From Bacteroidetes bacterium OLB9 (GTDB lineage Bacteria; Bacteroidota; Bacteroidia; Chitinophagales; Saprospiraceae): a DNA stretch of 64,000 nt. The position numbers and the translations under genes are program-made. Numbering within the stretch: the stretch's first letter is position 1; each line of letters opens with the position of its first letter. Of this stretch, positions 20,568 through 29,300 are shown one piece after another. The notes beneath the pieces were generated by a model. That model was not told where the DNA came from. It worked only from the letters and a program-made list of their open reading frames with translations, and ran no database searches. The stretch spans positions 124,001-188,000 of the forward strand of contig LNBW01000079.1 in the NCBI GenBank assembly GCA_001567255.1, read 5' to 3'.

Positions 20568-21599
20568 ATGGGAAGCACATCTGTATTGGAAGCCAAAAAT
20601 GAAGGAAAAAGTAGAGTAATATCATTGCTGATTCATTTAGCATTATTATTACTGGCCTTCTTTTATACCATTCCACCACCAATGACTGAAGTTGAACATG
20701 AAGAACCAATATATCAGGTGGACTTAGATATGAAGGAATTTAGAAAGATTATTCCTGTGTCTAAACCAAAACCAAAACCACAAAGTGAACCACCATTGTC
20801 AGCGTTTGATGAGGAGAGTTCAAATAGCCGCAAAATGGATGCAGATGAAGGTGTGCTACGTCCGAAATCAGAAAGTGCTCCTAATAGCGCACCTTCAAAG
20901 GACGCACCACCCAATCCGGAAGTAGTAAAACCAGATGTGATTGATATAACAAGACCTAAGGTCATCACTCCGCCCTCACCAAATATTAAAGTACCGGGAC
21001 CAAAGGCATCACCCAATGATGAAGTAATTTCCAGCAAAACAAGTGATGTGCCTGTGAAAGCTCCTGAATCTTCAGGTACGAAATCTAGTCCTTCATCATC
21101 AAGTTCCACCTCTTCTGGATCTGGTTTGCCGGGTAATAGCCCTACGAGTGGATCAACTACAGGCACCTCACCTAATAAGCCTTCCACAGTTGACGGTACA
21201 GGAACAGGTAAAGGTAAGAAAGGGAGTGGTGTCGGAATGAGCTCAGGCAATGATGGCGACGGAGGTGTCGGAAATTCAAGTGATGGCACAGGCATGTATG
21301 ATGGTAAAGGTGATGGTATTTTTGGAAGGAAGATTACCTATCGAGATTTATCAGCAGCTAAAGCAGCTATCAACGCCAGTGGAAAAGTCGCGGTTAAAGT
21401 GTGTATAAATAGAGCAGGTCTTGTCACCTATGCTGAGTTGTTACAGCGAGAAACCACATTGACTGACAGAGCAGGTTTGAAATTGTACTTAAAAGCTGCA
21501 CGTGGATATAAATTCCAGCCGGATATGACAGCTCCTAAAGAGCAGTGCGGTAAGTTAACCTTCGTCGTAGATAATACCATCAATAACAAGCTGAGATAA
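20568..21599 (+). CDS. TonB-like protein with low-complexity linker and cysteine-pair C-terminal domain
   Basis: 343 residues laid out like an energy transducer of the TonB family. A short cytoplasmic N-terminus is followed by one membrane helix (VISLLIHLALLLLAFFYTI, ~19-37) and then a Pro/Lys-rich stretch (SKPKPKPQSEPP). A Ser/Gly/Pro/Thr-rich linker (~90-260) and a small C-terminal domain (~265-343) complete it. That domain has VAVKVCINRAGLVTYAE and YKFQPDMTAPKEQCGKLTF, i.e. two conserved Cys. The TPR protein at 54168-55220 has the same pair. TonB-like domains normally contact TonB-dependent receptors, but none is encoded here. It may instead be a periplasmic structural or sensing protein. 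A strong terminator follows directly. Confidence 0.7.
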   Translation: MGSTSVLEAKNEGKSRVISLLIHLALLLLAFFYTIPPPMTEVEHEEPIYQVDLDMKEFRKIIPVSKPKPKPQSEPPLSAFDEESSNSRKMDADEGVLRPKSESAPNSAPSKDAPPNPEVVKPDVIDITRPKVITPPSPNIKVPGPKASPNDEVISSKTSDVPVKAPESSGTKSSPSSSSSTSSGSGLPGNSPTSGSTTGTSPNKPSTVDGTGTGKGKKGSGVGMSSGNDGDGGVGNSSDGTGMYDGKGDGIFGRKITYRDLSAAKAAINASGKVAVKVCINRAGLVTYAELLQRETTLTDRAGLKLYLKAARGYKFQPDMTAPKEQCGKLTFVVDNTINNKLR

Positions 21600-21611
21600 A
21601 TAATAATCCTA

Positions 21612-21636
21612 AAGCAGCCGATGGGCTGCTTTTTTT
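21612..21636 (+). terminator. Intrinsic terminator after the TonB-like gene
   Basis: Perfect 8-bp stem AAGCAGCC (21612-21619) / GGCTGCTT (21624-21631), 4-nt loop GATG, then a run of T to 21636. It lies 12 bp after the stop codon. Confidence 0.9.
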
Positions 21637-21768
21637 ATAATTGGTATATCAGTATTGATGCTTAGAGTATATAGCCTTATTCATCCACTCAGTCATGTCA
21701 GTAGTATTAGCAATATGTTTTTAACATGCTGCAATTATAATATAAAGGTTCACAAATATCAAGTACAA

Positions 21769-22441
21769 TTAAATAACTAGACTAATTCTGTGGACTCCGG
21801 GTGAATATTTTTTAGACATGAGATATTTGACCTGATCATAATGTTCTGGATTATTGACAAAGTCTATGGCGTTCAGGTCAATAATTAAAATAGGGAAGGA
21901 GAGTATATTTCTAAAGTATTCGAAATATGAATTTTGAATTTGTGTAAGGTAATCACCAGTGATATTTTTTTCAAATTCACGACCGCGACTTTTTATATTT
22001 TGAAGCAAAATGTCCACATTCCTATGGAAATAAACCATGATATCCGGTTTGGGCAATGATTGATTCAAAACATTAAACATCTTTTGAAATAACCTGAATT
22101 TTTCATTATTTAGATTTTTACTGGCAAAAAGCAATGTTTTTGTAAATGTATAGTCTGCCACTGTAAAATCATTGAATAAATCGCGATTCATCAATAGTCT
22201 TTCCATTTGTTCATGTCGCTCAGTCATGAAAAATAACTCAACCGTAAATGCAAATCTTTCAGGATCTTGATAGAATAATGGGAGAAATGGATTGTCAGCA
22301 AATTCTTCTAGTATCAATCTGCAGTTATATTCTTTATTGAGCATACGGCAAAATGTCGTCTTTCCGGCTCCGATATTGCCTTCAATACAAATATAATTGT
22401 ATGGAAATTGAGTTTTGATAGAGTAATGGTTTTAGTGACAC
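21769..22441 (-). CDS. Deoxynucleoside kinase (deoxyadenosine/deoxyguanosine kinase family), start region broken
   Basis: Salvage kinase phosphorylating deoxynucleosides with ATP. The P-loop GNIGAGKTTFCRML is followed by LILEEFADNPFLPLFYQDPERFAF, the family's substrate-binding (E/D, W/F) region. LFFMTERHEQM and the ADYTFTKTLLFA stretch (normally DRS-like) are also visible, and the C-terminus has the YFHRNVDILLQNIKSRGREFEK lid (Arg-rich). The first ATG in frame (22344) would cut off the P-loop. The frame stays open upstream to a TAA near 22430 with no good start. A GTG at 22441 becomes usable if the A4 at 22430-22433 loses one A, giving 223 residues. folK lies just upstream (27 bp), an arrangement seen in other Bacteroidota. 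Confidence 0.82.
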
Positions 22442-22468
22442 AAAAATATGTAATTAATTTATAATATT

Positions 22469-22954
22469 TTAATCGTCTAGCATAAAAACTTCGCATTCAT
22501 CCTCGCACGCATCGTAGATTTCTTCAATCGTATGTTTTTTCACAGGGTCAGTATAGTCTCCAGCAATCTCCATCAATGGAATGAGTACAAAATTGCGGTT
22601 GTAGATCTGAGGATGAGGTATTTGAAGATGATCCTTTTTCATGACTATTTGGTCACAGTATAAAATATCAACATCAATGCTGCGTGGACCCCATTTGATA
22701 TTATTCTCACGCTCTAGTAATTGTTCTATTTCCTTCACTTTGACAAAAACTTTCTCGGGATCCATAGCTGAGTGTACCTCAATAGCCATATTGTAAAAGT
22801 CAGGCTGATCTTTTAAGCCCCACGGCTCTGTCTCATATACAGAAGATCTCGCGATGACAGTACCTATTTCCTTATGTATGACATCAATAGCTTTAGTTAG
22901 ATTTTCTTTGCGATTACCTACATTTGAACCTAACAGAAAATAATATGTGTGCAT
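22469..22954 (-). CDS. folK: 6-hydroxymethyl-7,8-dihydropterin pyrophosphokinase
   Basis: Transfers pyrophosphate from ATP to 6-hydroxymethyl-dihydropterin in folate synthesis. 161 residues, normal for stand-alone HPPK. Motifs in order: the N-terminal strand YYFLLGSNVGNRKENL, SSVYETEPWG (residues ~38-47), QPDFYNMAIEV, IEQLLERE, then WGPRSIDVDILYCD with the magnesium-binding Asp pair, and IPHPQIYNRNFVLIPLMEIA. Start ATG at 22954, 25 bp after the alanine symporter stop, so probably in one operon with the deoxynucleoside kinase downstream. Confidence 0.95.
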   Translation of the reverse strand: MHTYYFLLGSNVGNRKENLTKAIDVIHKEIGTVIARSSVYETEPWGLKDQPDFYNMAIEVHSAMDPEKVFVKVKEIEQLLERENNIKWGPRSIDVDILYCDQIVMKKDHLQIPHPQIYNRNFVLIPLMEIAGDYTDPVKKHTIEEIYDACEDECEVFMLDD

Positions 22955-22979
22955 CCGGTTAAATTTTTAATTTTAAAAA

Positions 22980-24590
22980 TTATTGATTCACATTGTCAGG
23001 TTTATTCTTAATGACCTTTTCAAATGTCTTTACCTGCTCACCCACTTCTTTGAATAAAAACAACAAACCGATCATATTTGGAAAGATCATAGCCAGTATC
23101 ATGGCATCAGCAAAACCCCAGACGGACTCCATGTCAGAAGAAGCGCCAATGACTGTAAATATCAGAAATATAATCTGGTAAATCAGGATATATTTCTTGC
23201 CAAAAATATACGCCCATGCTTGCTGTCCGTAGTAGGACCAGGATATCAGTGTTGAAATAGCAAAGAGAATTATTGCTAATGTCAGCACGTATGGAAACCA
23301 TGAAATGGTGCTTTCAAATGCATATGAAGTTAAGGTAGCTCCTTTTAACACTTCGCCATTGATAATAACTTCTGATTGTCCATAGGCAAATGCACCATCT
23401 ATATTAAATATAGTTATGACTAAAGCGGTCAAAGTACAAATGACGACTGTGTCGATAAATGGTTCCAGTAAAGCAACAATGCCTTCTGACGCAGGATATT
23501 TAGTGCGTACTGCTGAGTGAGCAATAGGAGAGGAGCCTGCTCCTGCTTCGTTTGAAAATGCAGCTCTTCTAAAACCTATAATCAACACACCGATGATTCC
23601 ACCAAGACCTGCTTGAGGTTGAAATGCTTCTGTAATGATTTGTGTGATGGTCGCACCTATTTTGTCAAAATTGATCATGAGTATAACCAAGCATGCGAGG
23701 ATATAAACCAATGCCATGAAAGGTACCAACTTTTCAGTTACCCTTGCTATCCTTTTGATGCCGCCTATCAATGTCAGTCCTACGACTAATGCTATTAAAA
23801 TTCCTATTACAGTGCGTGAAAAAGAACCCTCAATTCCAAAAGTGCTGATAATTTGTGCCGTGGCTTGGTTAGATTGTGCAGCATTGCCGATACCGAGTGC
23901 ACCGCCGATGCAAAGAACCGAAAATATAATGGCTAGAACTCGGCCGAGTGAATCATAACCTTTCGCCTTTAATCCTTTGGACAAATAATACATTGGGCCA
24001 CCATATACAGTACCGTCGCTTCCTATATCTCTGTATTTTACGCCTAAGGTACACTCTACAAATTTTAAAGTCATTCCTAGTAACCCGCTGACGATCATCC
24101 AGAAAGTAGCTCCAGGACCACCCAAGGTGATGGCTATGGTTACACCGGCGATATTACCTAACCCAACAGTACCTGAAAGTGCAGTTGCTAGTGCCTGAAA
24201 ATGACTGACTTCACCGTGCTGATTGTCTGCATTAGCAATTTGTTGATTTTTTTCATCTTCTGAATCGGACTCGATATCACCCAGTACATGATTGTATTTA
24301 CCACGTACAATATTGATGGCTGTTCGGAATTTTAGAATATTGGGAAAACCAAAATATATTGTAAAAAATAATCCTCCCAAACTTAGTAGGATGACAATAA
24401 ATGGAACATCTGTATTGCCAATGGGTACTGTAAAAAGGACAATATTTTCAATAGCTTGTGAAAAAGGTGTAAATGCTTCATTTATGCGTTGATCTAGTCC
24501 TTTACTTTGCTCTTGTCCATATAAATGTTGTGAAGATATAAGACTAAAAATCAATGAAACGAATATCAGAAGTATGGATTTTAACCTCAT
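22980..24590 (-). CDS. Alanine/glycine:cation symporter (AGCS family)
   Basis: Sodium-coupled amino-acid importer of the inner membrane. 536 residues with an N-terminal signal-like segment (SILLIFVSLIFSLISS) and then a periplasmic loop before the first core helix. The family signature ALATALSGTVGLGNIAGV lies at ~130-150, with FVECTLGVKYR and GGPMYYLSKGL following. RRAAFSNEAGAGSSPIAH at ~345-365 is another hallmark of AGCS proteins. About ten further membrane segments are apparent. It sits between the biotin carboxylase and folK on the same strand with short gaps. D/L-alanine or glycine is the usual substrate. Confidence 0.92.
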   Translation of the reverse strand: MRLKSILLIFVSLIFSLISSQHLYGQEQSKGLDQRINEAFTPFSQAIENIVLFTVPIGNTDVPFIVILLSLGGLFFTIYFGFPNILKFRTAINIVRGKYNHVLGDIESDSEDEKNQQIANADNQHGEVSHFQALATALSGTVGLGNIAGVTIAITLGGPGATFWMIVSGLLGMTLKFVECTLGVKYRDIGSDGTVYGGPMYYLSKGLKAKGYDSLGRVLAIIFSVLCIGGALGIGNAAQSNQATAQIISTFGIEGSFSRTVIGILIALVVGLTLIGGIKRIARVTEKLVPFMALVYILACLVILMINFDKIGATITQIITEAFQPQAGLGGIIGVLIIGFRRAAFSNEAGAGSSPIAHSAVRTKYPASEGIVALLEPFIDTVVICTLTALVITIFNIDGAFAYGQSEVIINGEVLKGATLTSYAFESTISWFPYVLTLAIILFAISTLISWSYYGQQAWAYIFGKKYILIYQIIFLIFTVIGASSDMESVWGFADAMILAMIFPNMIGLLFLFKEVGEQVKTFEKVIKNKPDNVNQ

Positions 24591-24660
24591 TTATTATTGT
24601 TTTGATGGTGTTATTGTTTTGAAGGTCAGTAACTTATCAGCCCAATCGATGTGAGCATGA

Positions 24661-26103
24661 TTAACATTTGATTTTTTGGAGTATTGAATCTTTTTGCGCA
24701 AACATGGTTTTAAAGACCCATGCGGCCACTTTACGTTGTGATTTATAATGAGCTGAGATCGCTTCAGGGTTCCAATTTTTCTTAACAAAATTTGTATCAA
24801 AATGACCTGAATAGAAATCAGGATGTTTCATGACGTAGGATCCAAAACTCAATGTCGAACTAATCCCTTCGATGCGATAATCTTGAATGGCCTTCAGCAT
24901 TTTATCAATAGCTGCTGTTCGGGTGGCTGCATGTACGGTTAGTTTAGCCAGCATTGGATCGTAATAGATGGGTATGCTGTCGCCCTGTTCATAACCATTG
25001 TCCACCCTAATTCCATCACCTTTAGGAATGCTATACGTCTTTAAGGTGTTAATACTTGGTACAAAATTGTCAAAAGGATCTTCGGCATATATTCTTAACT
25101 CAATTGCATGGCCATCAATTTGCAAGTCTTCCTGTTTCAATGTGAGCTTTTCACCCCTAGCAATCCGAATTTGTAGTTCTACTAGGTCCAGTCCGGTTAT
25201 CATTTCAGTAACAGGATGTTCTACTTGAAGGCGGGTATTCATCTCTAGGAAATAAAAATTGAGTTGATCATCAACCAGAAACTCCACAGTGCCTGCACCT
25301 TCATATTTAGCGGCTTTAGCTACATTGACCGCTGCTTCACCCATTTTTTTTCTTAGTTCTGGGGTGAGAATTGCACTTGGCGCTTCTTCGATAACTTTTT
25401 GATGCCTTCTTTGCACAGAGCATTCACGTTCGAAAAGGTAAACTGTATTTCCATAACTGTCAGCTAAAATCTGAATTTCAATATGTCGCGGACTAGTGAC
25501 AAATTTTTCAATAAAAACAGCGCCATTCCCAAAAGCTGAACTAGCCTCATTAATCGCCAGTTGCATTTGATCCTCAAATTCTTCTGCGTTATTGACTAAT
25601 TTCATTCCTTTTCCACCACCGCCAGCTGACGCTTTGACAAGAACAGGGAAGCCAATGTTGATCGCTATTTTCTTAGCTTCTGCAACGTCCTCAATCGAAT
25701 AATCAGTACCAGGTACCATCGGAATTCCAAAATCTTTGACTGCTTGTTTAGCTGATAGCTTGTCGCCCATTATTTCCATTGAATAAGCTGACGGACCAAT
25801 GAGCTTGATATTATTCTTGCTTAATTTTTGTGCAAATATTGCATTTTCACTTAAGAATCCATACCCAGGATGAATGGCATCCACTTGGTGTTCTAGACAG
25901 ATACTGATGATTTTATCTTGTTGTAAATAGGAGTCTGTACTCGGTGCTGCACCTACATAATACGCTTCATCTGCCATTTTAACATGCAATGCTTGTTTGT
26001 CGGCATCAGAATAAATAGCTACACTTACTATTCCCATTTTTTTGAGTGTTTTAATCACTCTGCACGCTATTTCTCCTCGATTAGCAACCAATACTTTTTT
26101 CAT
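24661..26103 (-). CDS. Acetyl-/propionyl-CoA carboxylase biotin carboxylase subunit
   Basis: ATP-dependent carboxylation of the biotin on a carrier protein, the first half-reaction of acyl-CoA carboxylases. 480 residues from the ATG at 26103. N-terminal Rossmann part KKVLVANRGEIACRVI, ATP-grasp glycine loop KASAGGGGKGMKLV (~160-172), ERECSVQRRHQKVIEEAP (~215-235), and the catalytic FLEMNTRLQVEHPVTE (~285-300) are intact. No biotin-attachment site is in the protein, so carrier and transferase must be encoded elsewhere. The substrate cannot be told from this subunit. The end is slightly uncertain: an A6 run (24672-24677) lies 3-4 codons before the stop, and dropping one A would extend the protein by about 25 residues to near 24599. 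Confidence 0.9.
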   Translation of the reverse strand: MKKVLVANRGEIACRVIKTLKKMGIVSVAIYSDADKQALHVKMADEAYYVGAAPSTDSYLQQDKIISICLEHQVDAIHPGYGFLSENAIFAQKLSKNNIKLIGPSAYSMEIMGDKLSAKQAVKDFGIPMVPGTDYSIEDVAEAKKIAINIGFPVLVKASAGGGGKGMKLVNNAEEFEDQMQLAINEASSAFGNGAVFIEKFVTSPRHIEIQILADSYGNTVYLFERECSVQRRHQKVIEEAPSAILTPELRKKMGEAAVNVAKAAKYEGAGTVEFLVDDQLNFYFLEMNTRLQVEHPVTEMITGLDLVELQIRIARGEKLTLKQEDLQIDGHAIELRIYAEDPFDNFVPSINTLKTYSIPKGDGIRVDNGYEQGDSIPIYYDPMLAKLTVHAATRTAAIDKMLKAIQDYRIEGISSTLSFGSYVMKHPDFYSGHFDTNFVKKNWNPEAISAHYKSQRKVAAWVFKTMFAQKDSILQKIKC

Positions 26104-26307
26104 CAATATCTTTTTATTTTACGCATCTGAATCAAAAATAATGCGCTAAGGTAAGATTATTGGAGTAAATATATAGGATGAAAGGGATAAATCTTGAAGT
26201 AACATGTGGTATATTTTTTAAAAGTATTTAATTAAGATTTCTGCGTCTTTTAAATATAAGTGTTGGTGAATATTGTACTATATTAATATATATTTTAATA
26301 TGTAATT

Positions 26308-26340
26308 TTTGTTAGTTGAACCAAAAATATCTTACCTTTG
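26308..26340 (+). promoter_or_regulatory. Bacteroidota-type promoter of the P-domain adhesin
   Basis: TTTG at 26308-26311 and TACCTTTG at 26333-26340, spacing 21 bp. This fits the known -33 TTTG / -7 TAnnTTTG pattern of the Bacteroidota primary sigma factor. The gene begins at 26399, leaving a ~50-nt leader. Confidence 0.6.
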
Positions 26341-26398
26341 TATTTATTACGGTCCCTCAATAGTATTTTTAGGTATGACTGATTCATAAATCATAAGT

Positions 26399-29300
26399 AT
26401 GAGGTTTTTTTTCTTATTTATTTTACTAATGACGGGACAGAGTGTATTGGCTCAATGTGGCTTAGACCAAGTTGTGAATATTAAAGATGAGTATAATGAC
26501 ATCTATGACACAACCCATATTTCAGTCTTGGTTAGAAATGCAACAAGTAATGACCTCGCTTCACCTCAACAAGGCGTTTGTGGTGTGCAATTAAAATTTA
26601 AGCACCCATTTATGAAAGAACTATTCATTGATCTCATTTCACCATCGGGACAAGTGGTGCACTTGACAGGTGGAGACATAGTAGCAACTAATACTCAATT
26701 GATTACATGGGATGTTACATTTGTACCTTGTGCAGCAGCAGCAGCTCCGGATCCTGGATTTAATGCTCAGTGGGAGAATAACCAATTGTGGCAAAACCTA
26801 ACGGTTTACACGGGGCAGTATTATCCTTATCGTGGTTGTCTGGAAGATTTTAATCAAGGAAGTGTGAATGGTGTATGGACATTCAGATGTATTGATTTTG
26901 AAGATGGAGGTGCAGGTCAATTGCTAGATGCTAAAATTATTTTTTGCGATGATCGGGGTGTTTCATGCACAGAGTGCTCAGTACATCCCGGTACTATCCT
27001 TAATGAGGACTTAACTGTATGTGAAGGAAGTGATGAATTGAAAATTAACATCAATAAAGTTGTACCACCCAGTCAGTACGATACTGTCAATTATATATAT
27101 ACTAATGTGATTTTTGGTAATAATATAATTTGGGGTTATGAGGTGACACCTGATTTGAGGCCATTTTTACCGGGTAAGTATGAAATTTGTGGTCTTCAAA
27201 TCGCTAAAAGTCAGTTGAGTCAATTGCCCACTTCTGGTACACCGATGGATCATACAGCATTAGTCACCTTTTTTGGTGTCAATAATATTTGCGCAGGCTT
27301 GTCTGATCATTGTATTGAAGTCAATATCTTGCCACAACCGGAGCCGATTTCTCTCTCGAAGACCATTTGCAAGGGAGAAAAGGTGACAATCAATGGAACG
27401 GATTATTTCCAACAAGGGATTTATACTATTTCTATCGACAATGGCGTGTGTGATTCGCTTATTGAATTAGATCTAAAAGTCATAGATCTGGATGCGATGA
27501 TAACAAGTGACAGACCATTCATTACTTGTATCAGTAATACAGTGGGACTCATAGGTAGCAATACAACAGATTATCCTGGCATGATTAATTATAACTGGTT
27601 TACATCTGATGGCGTCCTTTCGGGTGACCCTAGTTTTTTTATTATTGATGCTAATAAAGCTGGTACATACTTTCTAGAAGTGTCTGCATCTATGGATGGT
27701 CAGACATGTGTGGATACTGCTTCATTTGTATTGAGGCAAGATGATTCCTTTCCTGTCATTTCTTTTGATAGCGATACTTTGACATGTATCCATGATACCA
27801 TTAACATTGTACCTCATATTTCTGTAGGTGTGAAAACTGTAGAATGGGGCTCCTTAGAAAACCATCGTTATGAGACTCAAGGTAATGGTATCCGCGTCTG
27901 GGAGCCGGGCTCTTATTTTATTAAAATCACAACTAATGATGGGTGTATTGGAAGAGATACGGTGACCATTCATCAAGATATTCAAAAACCTGAAGCATCT
28001 CTTTCATATGATGTTTTGGACTGTAGAAATGATAGTATAACAATTGAGGTTACAACAAAAGGTTTTAATGGTGATTATTCATATGAATGGAGTAATATGT
28101 CTCCAGATCAGCGAAATGAGCAATCTCCTGAAGTCAAGCAAGCAGGGCGCTATATCCTGACGATAACAGATAATAAAAATGGCTGTACAGCTACTTTTGC
28201 AGCTGAAGTGGAGGAAAATAGGGTGGCACCTAATATTTTAGAGGTGATTGCTGACACGATTGATTGCATAAATAAAATAACTAACCCAATTGTAGATACC
28301 GATGTACCTATTGTAGCTTATCACTGGACAGGCCCTGGACTGGATAATTTCACTGAAAAACCTCAGATTAAATGCTCCGGGAATCTATACAGTTGAAGTA
28401 ACTGCAGCAGACAATGGATGTAAATCTAGTGAAACATTTGTTGTGATTCAAAATATTGATTTGCCAGCGATACAGCTTTCAGCTGATTCACTTACTTGTA
28501 GAGTGGATTCAGTTCAGCTCAAGATTGTTTCACCTCATCAGTTGGTTTCTTATGTATGGACAGGCCCTGATCAATTCACATCTACATTACGATCTCCTTA
28601 TGTTTATACAGATGGAATTTATAGGGTAACCGTAACCCGAGATAATGGATGCACAGCAACTGGAGCAGTTGAAGTGGTCAATCGACATATTGTCCCAGAA
28701 ATCACGATTAGAACGGATAGTATCAGGTGTACTGCTGCAGAATTGACTATCCACATTGAACCTGATCTTCCCGATAGGGCATATCAGTGGTCAGGTCCTG
28801 GATTATTAACGAATGGTAGTCCTAATCCTATCATCAATCAACCGGGATCATATTTTGTAACAGTGACTAATGATGTAACAGGATGCCAGTACTTTACCAG
28901 TGTATTGATAGGTGATGCTCGTGTATACACCATGGCTAATGTTACAGCAGATACGATTACTTGTTTCCGAGATAGTGTGAGAATAATAGTCCATAATCCG
29001 GAGGTGGTCAAGGCAACATTTGATGGACCTAATTTTCATTCTGAAGCGCTATCGCCATTTGTAAAGGAATCAGGCGTCTATCACTTTATGCTAATCAATG
29101 AAAAAGGATGTATTACAGAAGGCAATATTCAGATTGTTAAAAATGTAAATTCACCACAACTCAGCGTACAAAAGACTGATTTTAAATGCAATCAAGATTC
29201 AATATTGATTAATGCGACCTCCAATATGAGTGGAACTGAATTTACATGGAAACATGAAAGTGGAAGTATATTAACGGGAAGCGCTGTATTTATTAAAAAT

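Noticed and set aside
20714..21295. Long minus-strand frame rich in Pro, Leu, Val and Gly
   Set aside because: Antisense shadow of the low-complexity linker of the TonB-like protein.
22314..22496. Small minus-strand frame between folK and the deoxynucleoside kinase
   Set aside because: It is the out-of-frame reading of the kinase P-loop region; the family motif GNIGAGKTT is in the other frame.
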